Assembly: GCA_947179485.1 (NCBI GenBank)
Contig: OX359246.1
Coordinates: forward strand, 20,274,001-20,338,000
Reading direction: 5' to 3'
DNA: 64,000 nucleotides
From: Allacma fusca
Lineage: Eukaryota > Arthropoda > Collembola > Symphypleona > Sminthuridae
Shown here: positions 22,648-34,886 of the stretch, piece by piece
Layout of the letters: every line of letters begins with the position of its first letter
How positions within the stretch are numbered: position 1 is the first letter of the stretch
Program-made: the position numbers and the translations under genes
The notes under the pieces: model-generated
Databases searched by the model: none
The model's input: the letters and a program-made list of their open reading frames with translations, nothing else
What the model was told of the DNA's origin: nothing

Positions 22648-22720
22648 GGCCCATGAGGGGATCGAACCCGCGACCTTCGCGTTATTAGCACGACGCTCTA
22701 ACCAACTGAGCTAATGGGCC
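22648..22720 (-). tRNA. tRNA-Ile (anticodon AAT), second copy
   Basis: Identical over all 73 nt to the gene at 21501-21573, including the T-stem mismatch, and in the same orientation about 1.07 kb away. A T-run terminator follows on the minus strand (22635-22642 complement). Flanking sequences differ, so the pair is not a very recent duplication; identity is probably kept by selection or conversion. Confidence 0.97.
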
Positions 22721-23132
22721 TGATTGAAATTAGTGGAGTATAAAATTACAACAGGTTTTGATAATGTCAATATTTTTATTTTTTAATTAAGTATATCTTG
22801 CAAGTTCCTGTCCGTACATAAACCATTTTCATTTATACATATAATTACATCAGATCTAGTAAGCATGTGAATTTGTTGAGGAACTGCTCCGCCTGTGAAT
22901 GTATAACTGACAATGGTCTGTGCACAGATTACTGGACTTTATTTTTATGATCTTTTGAAATCCTCCAAATCCAGCTGATATTTACTCCATAAAGATAACC
23001 CCTAACGTAGGAATTTAAATCAAGTTGTAATTTCCAATTTTGTAGGACAAGTTGTGTTCAACATCTCCCGAAAGTAATATTTAATAAAGATTTAATTCTG
23101 GATAAAGAAGTGTACAGGTACATTTTGATTCC

Positions 23133-24802
23133 TCAAAAATCGTTCATCTTCCCGCCTTTAAAGCTCTTAGCAGCAGCCATGACTTCATGGAATGCAATGA
23201 AGCCATTCATGAAAAATGTTTTGTCTGCAAGGAGATAAAGCACCATTTATTTAAAAATCCTGAACCGCATAATTCTAAGACTATTAAAATGACTATATGG
23301 GCAAAGGGAAATTCACCGGCTTCTGAATCAGGCATTGCTTCCACTTCATCCTTATAACGCTCTGTTATAGCCTTAGTAATATCAGCACCTGTTGGAGAAT
23401 CCCCCAAACTTGGAAACTCTATTTTCAGCTCAGCTGTCATAGCTTTTGTAAGGTTCTCTTTCGCGCTCTGGGAAAGATACTTCGGCATCATGAGGTTTAA
23501 GAATTTTTCGTAATCCAATGGTGAAGTTAGATCCGAATCTGTGAGAGTACCAGAGATCGTCAGAGCGCAGAGTGGTAACTGCTCCACAGAAATAAGGGGA
23601 AAATTAGTATTTACTACATGCATGGACATTTATGTATAGAAGGTAATTTCGTAATTTCTGACCAATGCCATGGTAACATTCCGACTCTTGTCGCTGTATT
23701 TTTCTTGGAATTTCCGCTGGCACAAGAAACCACTTCGGAGGGTCATAGGAAGGAACAGTATTGCTGGGGCGGCGCCACTTTTGAAAGGTATCATTGGACC
23801 GCGCTTAACCACCTTGTCGCTCTTTTCCTATTGGTACAATCATATTTAATTCTTAACACTCAAAATTCCAGCGTATGTGAAAATTATATCATTGAACTTT
23901 TTTCCAAATAAAGTTAAATAATTATGCGAAAATTAATAAAACCGTCCAACGTTTTCCCGTACTGATGGCCCTTATTTGAAATGGTAGTTAAAACTTACAT
24001 TGCAAACCTGTAACAATACATAAATATAGTGTAAGGGGTTAATACACTGCAGTTTAAAATTTCAAGGAATAAGGAAATGATAAATTAAATAAATTTTATG
24101 TAAAAGTTAACTCACATCTGCTTCTGCGGCGAAATATTGTGACCAGAGTTTTCTCGATTTTGGAGTGCTATCGCTATCATCCGTTACTGCTTGTTTTTGC
24201 ATGATCTCCAAAATTGCAGCTTTCTTTGAATCCGCAAGTGACCCTGCCATCATGTCAACATACGTTATGGGCGTTATCTCATTCGACGCCAGGGATTTCT
24301 CAACGAGACAGTCATAAAAGAGCCACTGTGAACGTAGCGCGTCAGATCAATGTTTTTGTAAAAAAAATTATATTTAATACACTTTTTAGGGAAATTTAAT
24401 TAAGGGTTCGAATTTCGAATTTAATACAAAAAAATAATCTGACCTGACATTCACTAGCATTCAAAGTTGTGTCCTTCGGTTCGACTGCACAATCCTTATA
24501 GTGCTTAAGCAAGGCAGTGACATAACCTGCAATGTAGGATTCCTCTCCGCAACAACGCTCATCAATGAATTCCGACATCTTACCTTTGCGGCAAACAGGC
24601 TCCTCCCCAATGTCATCTGGACCACCTGGCCCTGGAGGCTTTGCTAAAGCTTGCTACAAATTTTTTGCAAAAATGTTTCAAATTTAGGTTGGAATGAAAA
24701 TTTGAAATAAAATTACTGTAATCAAATAAAATTAACTGGCTAATTCGTTGTATTTACTTCCATTATGAGGACCAGAAAGCAAACCAAATGTACTCTTGAC
24801 AT
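23133..24802 (-). CDS. Secreted cysteine-containing protein, unrecognised family
   Basis: Seven minus-strand exons with consistent phases: 24758-24802, 24444-24653, 24116-24325, 23999-24007, 23663-23777, 23317-23538 and 23133-23224. They total 903 nt and encode 300 residues. Exon 1 supplies a signal peptide (MSRVHLVCFLVLIME). The second exon starts QALAKPPGPGGPDD and holds a CC pair (FIDERCCGEES); further cysteines occur in YKDC, SEC, YDC and the 9-nt exon (VCN). The C-terminal third (DYEKFLNLMMPKYLSQ to KGGKMNDF) is helical and cysteine-free. Junctions of exons 1-3 and 7 are strong; the microexon has a perfect TTACAG/GTAAGT frame, while the borders of exons 5 and 6 are less certain. The pattern does not fit classic odorant-binding proteins (the C-C spacing differs). 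Function is unknown; extracellular location is the only safe inference. Confidence 0.65.
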
Positions 24803-25861
24803 TGTATTTTTTGGGCTCCAGTCAATATGTTGCTTACTGGTTTTTGAGAGTTCAACTAAGTGTTAAAATATAATTTGAAGAGGTCTTTTATATGCAAAGC
24901 TCACAAAAAGTAATGATTTTTGAATTTATCAAATATTTCCAGCCTAATTAGTTTTATTCATTGCACGAATAGTTCAGAGTTAAATCTCATGTTATGTGAA
25001 TAGGTTGATGGGAGTCGACGGAAATGAATTGCAAAATTGCAAATGGACAGCTTATTTTTCTAGCGTAATTGAATTAGGTGATAGAAAAATAAATCCTTTG
25101 AGGGACCTTGTACAACAGAAAATAATCATTGCTGTTGCTCAACTAAATGCAGATTCGAATTATTATTAGAATGATCGAGCATTTTTGGTCTGTATAAAAC
25201 CAAACCGTATACAATTTTGACGGATTTCGAGCCAAAAGAAAATAATCTAAATTTTGTGCTCCTTTTGTTACTCTAGCCAGCCGGAAATGTTTTTAATGGC
25301 AATAAGTATATTAGAGCAAAAATATTTTGAGACCCCGGAAATTTCTCTACCAAAATATATGACAGAATCATTTGTTATTGAAACGTTGGACTTTGCTTCA
25401 AGTTTTCTCAATTAAAAGCAAATAAGAGCATTTAAACGCCAAAGTGAATTAACATAATCTTTTTCACAAAATAAAATCATGTTCCACAGCGTACGGAGAA
25501 TTATTCCCTGTTACAATTCTTAAGGTCATAGGTCATTTAAAAATAGCATAGTAATTACAAAGAAACTAACATTTATAATATTCTCATCTGTCCAGGATTG
25601 AGTATTCGAGAATTGTTGAAAAAGCTACCGTAATTCTAGTGGATTTTCTTGTATGTTGATGACAAGTGATCTGCTCTTTCCCAAGAAAATTAGAAATTTT
25701 CACTAATGTTGTGTTCGAAATTTTTGTGCATTTAAATGAATTTCATGAATTTATTGTAATACAATTAAAATTTATTTTTATTATTTGCATTAATGATTTG
25801 GGTTTTGAAATATTTTCTGAGAAATCCAAATTAGACCCAATTTAAATCCCTGTGAGGTAAT
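24803..25861. other. Intergenic between the secreted protein gene and UGT
   Basis: AT-rich with no supported gene. It includes the UGT 3' flank with a minus-strand AATAAA at 25750-25755. Confidence 0.6.
25750..25755 (-). terminator. Possible polyadenylation signal of the UGT gene
   Basis: TTTATT on the plus strand reads AATAAA on the minus strand, about 107 bp past the UGT stop codon, a plausible short 3' UTR. Confidence 0.4.
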
Positions 25862-28180
25862 TTACTTAGATTTTAATTTAGTTTGATTTTTGGGCTGTTT
25901 CATGGCTAGTATCACATTTAAAACTTTTTTCGTTATAAAAACAATTAGTAGGATCACAATCGAAAGGACTAAAAACAGCAGTCCCCACACATCCAGAAGT
26001 CTTCTTTCATACCAGGTCTGGTGAATGCTGAGGGGTTTCAAACTTGACAAATCATCATTTCTTAAGACGTACTCTGTCCACCAAACTGCAGTATCAACTG
26101 GTCTCTCTTTTCGGTCTTTGAATCTCTTAGATAACTCTTGCATATTTTTCTTATACCTGTAAAATTCAGAAAAGTGTACATTAAAAATTTTGTTCCCATC
26201 AAATTTTTTTAAAATATATATTTAAACTAAAAGCAATATTATAGTTTGGTTTCTTTTTCTCGATTCAGAGATCTCCTTTCAAGGACCCCATGTGTGATCC
26301 TTTTAAAAGGTTTACATCGTAAGTCCTGCTTACAGATTATACCGCAAATAATGACAACACGTGCTTAATGACTGTTCAAATTTCTACAAGAAAGTTTTGA
26401 GATTCTGTTTTACTTAGGGTCAGTAGTTACAGTACGAATGGCATCCTCAAGCTTCTGTTGGGTCAACTTATTCGGATCGAGCATGATTCCTCGCTGGGTG
26501 CGTTGAACCCTAAATGCATTATAGTCTTGTTCCGCAAAAAGTGGAATAGTTAATAATGGAACTCCGCTCCAAATTGCTTCCTGCATTCCAAGTAAGCCTC
26601 CATGTGTCAAAAACGCCTTGATTTTCGGGTGAGCTAAAAATAAAAGTTTGTTAGGTCCTTATTAAATTTACAATTACAAACTAAACACTTTAAATTAAAC
26701 AAAAAATATTCCTGCACAATTATTTTTTATTTAAAACCTACCCAAAATAGCTTGCTGAGGCATCCACTTTCCCACAAAAACATTGTCAGGGATTTCCGGC
26801 GTCCTGTCTCCCTCAAATTTCCAAACAAACTTCAGTTTACTGTTTCTCAGAGCGTTATAAAACATTGACTGAAACTCCTTGGGAGCTATGGATATCCTAG
26901 CAGCACTCCCAAAGCTCACGTAAATAAAGCCATTCGACCCGCTTGAATTTATAAATTTTTCCAGCTCCTGCAATCAACATTAGCATTCACATTACTATAC
27001 TTCCCAAAATATTACATGAAATTTTATTAAAAAATTTGTAAATAAAATATTATACTGTATATTTGAGATGACTTCAGCACAATAAGCACTAATCTAAATC
27101 CTGCAATTTTAATACATACTTCAATTTTGACAATTCAAAATTGCACCATTAAATAAATTATTTCTGCTTAAAAATTACAATTGCTAATATAAAATTTATA
27201 TAAAATGACTCGTGATAATTTTGGTTTAAGAATAGAAAGTCGTGTATTATTGTGCTGTTAAGAGAAAAGGTTTGCAACTTTAAATTAAAATACAGGAAAT
27301 TTGGCAAAAAAAATCCTAGCATTACCTGAGGCAGGGTTTGACTATTATCCTCACAATGGATCCCACCCACAGACACCACTAAAGGTGGCAATGATCGGGC
27401 AAGTTCCTCTGAATAATGGGTATTGGTAAAGATTAGGCTTGTTTGTCTTTCCAGTTCAGCCACATCCGGGGCTTCAGGTAAATTCAACGTCCGCTCAAAA
27501 ATTTTCCCCAACGCTGGGTAAAAAATGTTTTGCTTGTGGTAATGGATGGCCAATGGGAGCAAGGTGCTTACTAGCCTTTCGTAGAAGCTCATTGGGTATT
27601 GGTACGATTGGTGGATTTCCGGCGTCCAGGAGCTCTCCGGTACGATCCCAAAAGAATCGTAAAACCATGTGAATGGATGAGTGGTCCCGAAGAGGATTGT
27701 TTTTGCTTTGAATTTATACGCTAATCCAAAACCGCAATCATTAAATAGCCCGTCAATGACTACAAGATCAAATTTTGAATCCTTCACCCATTCCTGAGTC
27801 TCAGGCATGTCCAGAAATCCTTCACAGAGGCTCAGACCCATTTGAGGTAATTGGGTCGCTAGTCCAATGGTAGCATCCCTCCCGCCTTTTAATCGAGTAT
27901 TTAAGAAATCAATTGGATCAGCTCCGTCGGCGCTGTATTCGGGCCCTCCTTTCGGGTAAAATTCTTTAACTTTTGGGTGAGGGTTTTTTGGCGGGTAGGG
28001 CTGTACGAATGTAACATTGTGGCCTTTGTCCGCAAGTGCTTCCACTAATGGCCAAACAACTATTCGGTGGCTGTAAGTTGACACACCGAAAAAGAACAGG
28101 ATATTTGCTGCCTTCGCTGACTCAAAAGAAAGAGCCGTGCATAGGAGCACAATGCATGTCAAATATAACTTCTGGCACAT
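25862..28180 (-). CDS. UDP-glycosyltransferase (UGT), complete
   Basis: Four exons: 27326-28180, 26742-26967, 26414-26633 and 25862-26156. They total 1596 nt and encode 531 residues, the usual length for arthropod UGTs. The start is ATG 28180; the frame is open further up but has no other ATG. A signal peptide (MCQKLYLTCIVLLCTALS) leads into ANILFFFGVSTYSHR, whose His is in the place of the catalytic base; a candidate partner Asp lies in FDLVVIDGLFNDCG. The donor-binding signature spans exons 2 and 3: WMPQQAILAHPKIKAF, THGG, GVPLLTIPLFAEQ. Near the C-terminus is one membrane helix (WGLLFLVLSIVILLIVFI), then a short basic tail ending KLKSK, a KxKxx-type ER retrieval signal. The enzyme would conjugate sugar from UDP-sugars to small lipophilic compounds in the ER lumen (detoxification). 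The substrate cannot be read from sequence. Confidence 0.95.
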
Positions 28181-29985
28181 TTTTGTGTCACTGTATTTTT
28201 TTTTATTATGAGGGAGCAATCAACCACATACAGGCAGAAAAATTTTTGGGATTGTGGGGCGTAAATGAAAATTTTGAAAATTTCAATCGGAGCTTATCTC
28301 AAGTTAAAATTTGATACTGAATATTGACTAGAGGAAAAAACTTGACGGCGTTAGCCTCATTACTAACTTTTAAAAGTTGGATATTGCGGTTGAGAGTCTC
28401 GAACTTCCCACAATCCCATTAGGAGAAATGACACTGCCTGCTCCGTATGTTCACGATGGAACAGTTGGAGCAAATAAGGGTTACATGTCAACAAATGGGT
28501 AAATGTGTGTGTGAGTAAATGTACATGCTAAACCATCATGCTTCATTAACAGTTGTATTGCAAAAGGAAGACCTTCAGCTTTGTCAGTCTCAAGGCTAAC
28601 GAGCTGACACGTGAATATTATATAGGAACATTCTAAAGGCTTCCACAATACATGTACATAGCTCGTTAACGTAAACTTGTATACACTTGAGCGTACTTAT
28701 GTGTGGTTGAAATGATAACATTTTAAATGCTATTGAACTAAATTGTAAGATTAAGGCATAGTAAAAAATTATGGATTGCGAGGCATTTTGCGTACATACG
28801 ATAATATAACAAACTGTGTCATACCCTGTATATAGAAGTTGTAGAATTGTTACATTAAAAGCGTGACCATATTCAGGTGTATATTCGTATATGATCATAT
28901 ATGCATGAAGCCTTCTCATTCACTCACAATCAGCTGCATAAAATAAAAGGAAGAAAAATGTTTGTTTAGCTTGGGTTAATAAACCACTGTTTGTTGGGAA
29001 GATTTAAATTCCATTTCTTTATCCTTGTCGTGCCCTAGTCTAGTCCGACTTGACTAGGAAAATTTGGAATAGACTAGACTAGTGGTTAAGGCGGAATGAA
29101 ATTAAAAGGCTCGAATAGACTAGCGATACGCGACATTTAAAAGACTATAGACGAGACAATACACTAGTCAGGTAATGAAAGCACATTGAATGGAATAGAC
29201 ATGACTAGAAAAATTGACCAATACCTGCTCACAGATTTCGCTCAAATTAGGCTACAAGCGCAAGCACTCGGTTTCATAAAATACTACATATTCTATTGCG
29301 ATAAATATGTACACGACATTCACACATGTAAACAAAAGGATATCAATGCTTTTCTGCACTGCCTTAATAGTAGTATTTCGCCGTTGAAGAAGTTAAGTAA
29401 ACTATATTCATTTTTGATTAAAAGCAAACGCTATACAAGTACATTTGCACGTAGATCGTTATGCTTTTGTTGAAACCGGTTGAAGCTGATTTTTCTTTTC
29501 GAGAACACATATAATTCATTTCCCCTCTTCACCGTTGACTTACTCACCGCATTTATAATTTTTTACAAGAATTGTATAGCTTTTTAAGCAAAAATGAAAT
29601 TAATATCGCATGAAGGCATGATTTTTTACGTTTAAAATTTTGGAACAAGTTAACTTTAGTAGCTTGTTTTATTTTATTAATTTTGTTTTAATAGTTATTT
29701 TATCACTTGTTTTGACAAAAGTTGGTACACATGTTATATTTCAGTAGTAGATTACGAACCTGGAAAAAAATGGTCAGAAAGTCTAGTTTCTGAGATATGA
29801 AATGTCAAAGATCCCATTCGATACTAAAGGGTGTGTTCGTAGTGCGATTAATGTGATTAGTCAGTGAAAAAGGTATTAATAAGTAAATATTGTGGTTGAA
29901 CAAGTATGCGTACTAACGGAATTGAAGTTTGCAAACTCTTATATCGGGAACCAGAGGTTTGCTGACAAAAACTCAGTTTTTTAAT
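28181..29985. other. UGT 5' flank and intergenic DNA
   Basis: No gene supported. A hAT-family fragment lies at 29020-29215. Open frames at 28596-28919 and 29186-29473 show no family features. Confidence 0.5.
29020..29215. mobile_element. Fragment of a GACTAGAAT-family hAT element
   Basis: It begins GTGCCCTAGTCTAGTCCGAC, close to the left end of the complete element at 38189, and contains repeated GACTAG words to about 29210. No opposite end or target duplication is visible, so this is a truncated or decayed copy. Confidence 0.6.
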
Positions 29986-29994
29986 TTAATACTG

Positions 29995-30360
29995 AAATAT
30001 TACATGTGTACCAACCGGGTGTGGCTAAAAGTTTCAAATGGTCAACGATCCTGACAACAGTAAATGGTCAACTAACCCACCGTGGTAAGATAGCCAACAA
30101 TCCGCCGAAAATTTTTTGCCCAATTACCATAAATGTTTGCGCAACTATATACCTGGGTAGCAAAAACAATTTTTGGCCAACTACCTGGGTAGTGTGAAAC
30201 ATATTTTGCCCACCTACCAAAAATGTTTGATCAATTACCTGGGTAGCAAAAGCATTTTTTGCCACACTACAAAATGTATAGGCCAACTACGTGGGTAGCG
30301 TGAAATATATTTGCACAGCTACCATCAGTTTTTGGCCAACTACCAAAATTGTTTCGTGAT
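29995..30360. repeat. Degenerate tandem repeat, ACCTGGGTAGC word
   Basis: ACCTGGGTAG or a one-base variant recurs at 30151, 30183, 30237 and 30289, alternating with CTACCAAAAATGTTT and GGCCAACTAC words, mostly about 52 bp apart. The style matches the word-rich hAT elements elsewhere in the window, but no termini or target duplication were found. Confidence 0.55.
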
Positions 30361-30439
30361 ACATTGACTTTCGGGGGTTCCACAAGATCCGGATCGGATC
30401 AAAATATGCTTGGCAGCGGAGAGAGTACGTCCTAATCAC

Positions 30440-31262
30440 TAGGCTCAGAGTACGACACGACATGTACTGTCGATGGCCAAACGTTTGCATTAAAACGGCG
30501 TTCAAATGGTCTCGGGTGGATAAATCCAACAGGACTTGTACTAAAGGGTTGAAATTTTTAGAATTTACAAATAGAGAGATTAGTAGGAGATGGGTGGGGA
30601 AAAGTAAAGATTTTGTTAGTCAAACCACTATAAAAAACAATTTAAAAAAATTGAGCATTCGTTGTGCCCAAAGTTTGCATTATGCGTACTGCACTCCAGC
30701 TCTTTCCGCACAATTCACGAAAAAAGATCTCTGGATTCGATCTCAATGTTTTTATTTACAGTACAGAGTGTCATAACCAAATTAGGTAAATAACTATGAT
30801 CCAGGAAAACGATTGAAGCCAGGGTTGTCAGGTTTTAATTTTTCGGTGGTAAACAGGCGGTTTTATTATTAAAGGACTCCAAATTGCTGGATGGTTCGTA
30901 TTCAGCAGTTCAAACAGTTATTTTCAGGCAAAGGAGTTTCGGAACAACCAAAAACTATCTCACACTGGCCGACCAGGCATTACCAGTAACAAATTGGATC
31001 GTCAATAAATGAAGACACACATAAAACATAGGACCCGGTTACTGTACCTGAACGCTAGCAGCGTAGAAAGCGGCGCCCATGCCAGTATTAGGGACCGTAC
31101 TTTAAGGCGAAGACTCATGAAAGCCCATTATAAAGGAAATTTTGTCCGAAAAAACTCTTTGCACAAAACATATATGTTGAAAAAAGATGACAGTAGGGCA
31201 AAAACATTTCCCTTATGTGGAGATAATTACTGGGTTAAACGTCAGTCAGTCCCCTCTTCATA
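30440..31262 (+). mobile_element. Tc1/mariner-like transposon relic
   Basis: Plus-strand pieces resemble a Tc1-type transposase in order. First is a DNA-binding part with GKSKDFVSQTTIKNNLKKLS (about 30590-30655), a helix-turn-helix-like stretch. Next is HTGRPGITSNKLDRQ (about 30960-31005), like the GRPR linker and DR region. Last is SIRDRTLRRRLMKAHYKGNF (about 31090-31150), like the second HTH (TLRRRL). The frame is interrupted between pieces and the catalytic DDE core is not recognisable. A second, inverted copy of the first part lies at 32440-32710. Confidence 0.55.
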
Positions 31263-32439
31263 ATATGACGTTATTTTTTAATGGTCACATATAAACATAT
31301 GTTAATACATGCGCCATCAAAACTTGGCGTAGTCACTATTTACCGAACCTTGCAAAACGGTAATGGTTTTTACAAATTAATTCATAAATGCACAAACCCT
31401 CAATATCAAATACGAGCCAGCTAAATTTGTGTAATAGTTTTAAATAATATTCATTCTTGCTTGTATATCATCAGGATAACTAGTGTCTCCCGAAAATTCA
31501 ACCGTTCAATAACCACTAGTTATCTACACAGTCAAACGTATTGCTTATAAAGGATCCACATAACCTCGAAAAAATGAAGGTTTCATATAAACGCACATTA
31601 GATACACATTTTAACAGTAGTGTAAGGTAATAATCTAGCCATCTATTGTAACCATTGACGCTGGAATAAGTAGCATTGCATGGATGCTCCAGGCAATTGG
31701 TTCGTTCGATTTAAGTGAATTTTCGAATTAAAAAAGCTGCTAATTAAAACCTACATACATCCTTCAGCCTGTAAAGTAAATTTTTCTATTCCATTTGTTT
31801 TACAATACATCACTTCGCCAATTTGTGATTTTGTTTACTTGAAGAGGTGAGATGCAAACCAAGTACATTTTCGAAATTTTGCAAATAAAAATTTGTTCTT
31901 AACGTATAACGTATTTGTATTTTATTACTTCTATGTTATAAAATTACTGGCCGAATGATTTACCCACCTCCTATGACCGTCGACCTAGAAGATGTTACCC
32001 AAGAATTGGTGTAATTAGTCTTACAGATGGCAAATAACAAAATTTCGACAACGAAAACGAGGTAAACAAAGCTGACTAAGTGTTATTGCAATGATTATTT
32101 ATTGCAAACGAGCGCAGTTTTAAATAACAATACACCCTGTGGAATTGCACTATACCCACGTATACATGACGTCATATACAGTCAGTCACCCTTCGTTGTG
32201 ACGACGAATGATAATCCAGTCAGTCAGTCGTAATATGCAATATTTTTGAATGACGTCATTTAGTGGCACATTATTTAGACTCTGTTGTGGCCCTTATATG
32301 GCCCAGAGTAATCGTGACCAACTCGAGGCTCTCAGTTAAGTGTTTACAGTATTCCATCCAAAAAGATGCAAAACCTAGTGTAGTCTGCCCTTCAAAAAAT
32401 TCCGGAGCTTATTTAGCTCCGTAGTAGGGCCACCCGCTA
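31263..32439. other. Sequence between inverted Tc1-like pieces
   Basis: No coding region supported. 32180-32225 has CAGTCAGT repeats around ACGACGAATGATAATCCAG. 31490-31530 holds a short imperfect palindrome (AACTAGTG ... CACTAGTT). Confidence 0.4.
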
Positions 32440-32710
32440 TTAAAAATAAAGAGTAGTGGTAGTAATGCAAACGTTTGTTGCAACGAATTCTCACTTTTTT
32501 GTTTTCAATTTTTTTATAGTGGTTTGACTAACACAATCTTCACTTTTCCCCTACCTATCTTCTCTTCACATCTCTATTTGTAAATTCTAAAAATTGCAAA
32601 GCTTTAGTACAAGTTCCATTGGAGTTATCCACCGGAGCAAATCTTTACGCCGCTGTAATGCAATATTTGGCAACCGACTGTATGTATGATGACTATGAGA
32701 ATCAAGGAGA
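32440..32710 (-). mobile_element. Inverted partner of the Tc1-like relic
   Basis: The reverse complement of this stretch aligns with 30440-30700. Shared blocks include ATAGTGGTTTGACTAACA (32517-32534; 30610-30627 inverted), CTATTTGTAAATTCTAAAAA and GGTGGATAA near the outer side. Identity by eye is roughly 75-85%. It carries the same HTH-encoding part in the opposite orientation. Confidence 0.65.
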
Positions 32711-33433
32711 GATTTCTTTATGCAATACATGTGACATGAACTGTATTGTACTAACAAATGTCGATAGGGAAGATATTACCTGAAGTATTTATTCTATGAA
32801 GGTTTGGTTCAGACTCTCGGTTCTCTTGGTCAGGACTCCTTGGATTGGTACCCTCGCCAATAAAAAATGCGACCCGAGATTTATATTAAATGTGGTAGAC
32901 AGTAACATTGATCAAGAATGTACAAAGACCAAAAATTAAGATCTTAAATTAAAGTATACGTATATAAATAATAACGTGTCTGTGCGCCATCCCTCGGGGC
33001 AGTGTTGAAATACTAATCTAATTTCAAGTGCGGGAAAAGGTTACATAGACGTCATGCACGGAGATTTTATATGTAGACATAAGAACCACACCGGTTCTTT
33101 TACAAGGACGCTCCGAGGAAGTGAACGACGCAAATATTTCACGGTAAGAAACTAATTAATTAATTTTAACAGTCAATTTATTTAACCCCGTCAATTCAGT
33201 GAATAGTTTGTATAGTGCAACGACCCGGTGAAATGTCATGTGAAAATAAGCGAAAACCATGACCTGAACACGGATTCACTTCCTCGCTGACTGCTGAGCA
33301 GAGAGGTTTGATATGTTGGCTCCGCTGACGCACTAGTATACTTCTCTACGGTTCCTGGCTGCCAATAAAGCCACGGTTAAATGGGTTAACCAAGCTGTAA
33401 GGGCGCTGGTTCTTGACGTCATAAGGCCACGAC
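32711..33433. other. Non-coding, possible retroelement flank
   Basis: No gene. From about 33240 the sequence is less AT-rich and continues, after the hAT element at 33434-34619, into 34628-34790, which ends in a short ATAATAATAATT tail. This reads like the untranslated 3' end of a retroposed element, but no coding part is attached. Confidence 0.35.
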
Positions 33434-34619
33434 CAGAGCTATGCAGTATTTTCAAATACAGTATTTTAAAATACGTATTTTCAGACCACAAAGTATTTTG
33501 TATTTTAAAGTTGGTAAGCAGTACGCAAGTATTTTGTACTTAGTATTTTGAGAGCCAGGAAGTACAAAAGTGTTTGATATTTACTTACTCTCAATGGAAT
33601 ATGAAATGTAATTCAAATAAATTATTTTGCTCAAAATACTTTTCAATGTTACTATTTCTGATTTTGACATTGTATGCAGCTTATACGATTTGCGATGTCT
33701 GAAAATTCCATTTTCCACATTGGAATAACGTACGTGGGAATGAATGCCTTGGCTACATCAAACATGTTCAGATGCTTGATACTGTATATCGTCGTTGAAG
33801 TTGCGAAATGGTCTAAGTGTGCATGGTTTTTACTGCACAGACCACTTCAATAACGATATTTAAGATACGCCGAAGAAGAAGATCTACTCGATTTAATTTT
33901 CAGTTACTAGCCCCTTTTTATAATAATTATTCCGAAAATACATTTATTTACTAATAAATTGAATTTAATGATATAAATGTTAAATGTTACTTCATTAACA
34001 GTCAAAACGACTTAAAATATAATTATAATGTAATACACTCAATTCTTTGGCTTACGTGGTCAACTTTATTAAAACAAGCTAAATCATATGCAAGTTTCGA
34101 CATCTAACCGACATCCATTAGCTCTTGAATTAAAACTTGAAAGGTTGGTACTTTTATTGTCAACTTTGAAGGTTTAAAGTTTTTTTTAACTTAAAGTTTT
34201 TTATTTTAAATAAGATGTCTGATAAAGGTGTTAACCTGTAAATTATCTTCAGACACAAACAAGCAAGTTTAATAATTATAAACGTTTTAATATTTATAAG
34301 AATAATTATAATGGACTGACCTATTCGGCAACCGTTGAACAATTTGTTACCACACATGTCTTTTATAGTCTTTGAAGTGACTGTTTTAAAACGTTTTTGT
34401 TCTATAAATCGGAGAGTTAGCATTATGTGGGTATTTTAAGAAACGTATTGTATTTAAAATACAGTATTTTGTATTTGAGTATTTTAAATTACCTACGATG
34501 TATCGTATTTTTATTTGTATTTTAGCAATGTAACCTGAAGTATTCTACTTTGTATTTTGTATTTCAAGCATTTAATTTTGTATTTTTTCATCGAAGACCA
34601 AGTATTTTACATAGCTCTG
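33434..34619. mobile_element. hAT-type non-autonomous element, AGTATTTTGT family
   Basis: 1186 bp. Inverted termini are CAGAGCTATGCA (left) and CAGAGCTATGTA (right, inverted). Flanking octamers are GCCACGAC (33426-33433) and GTCACGAC (34620-34627), 7 of 8 matching. Subterminal zones consist of AGTATTTTGTATTTTAAA words in both orientations (33450-33560 and 34430-34610). The middle has no transposase similarity. Confidence 0.88.
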
Positions 34620-34886
34620 GTCACGACCTGTGTAGGGTTCATCTGTAACCTGGTAGGACCTGTATCAAGGGCAACCATATGGAGAACCAAGCGCTGAGGG
34701 TTACAGTCCATTGGCGTCCCATCCCATTTGAAGACCTCAGCCAGGATCCCGTAAACGGAGCAAACCTAGTGGCACCTCAACACTGCATTAAGTAAAATAA
34801 TAATAATTTCATCTACAAATGTACTGTATATTTAATTTTGTGTAATATTAAGATATAAATGAGGCTATTCCCTAAATTTAATATAT

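Noticed and set aside
23618-23911. Plus-strand 97-codon frame
   Set aside because: Overlaps exon 5 and introns of the minus-strand secreted-protein gene, with no family features.
27439-27672. Plus-strand open frame of 77 codons
   Set aside because: Lies entirely within UGT exon 1 on the opposite strand; a shadow frame.
32180-32225. CAGTCAGTCAG repeats as a possible ribozyme or retroelement leader
   Set aside because: Too short and without a supporting stem-loop or neighbouring coding region.
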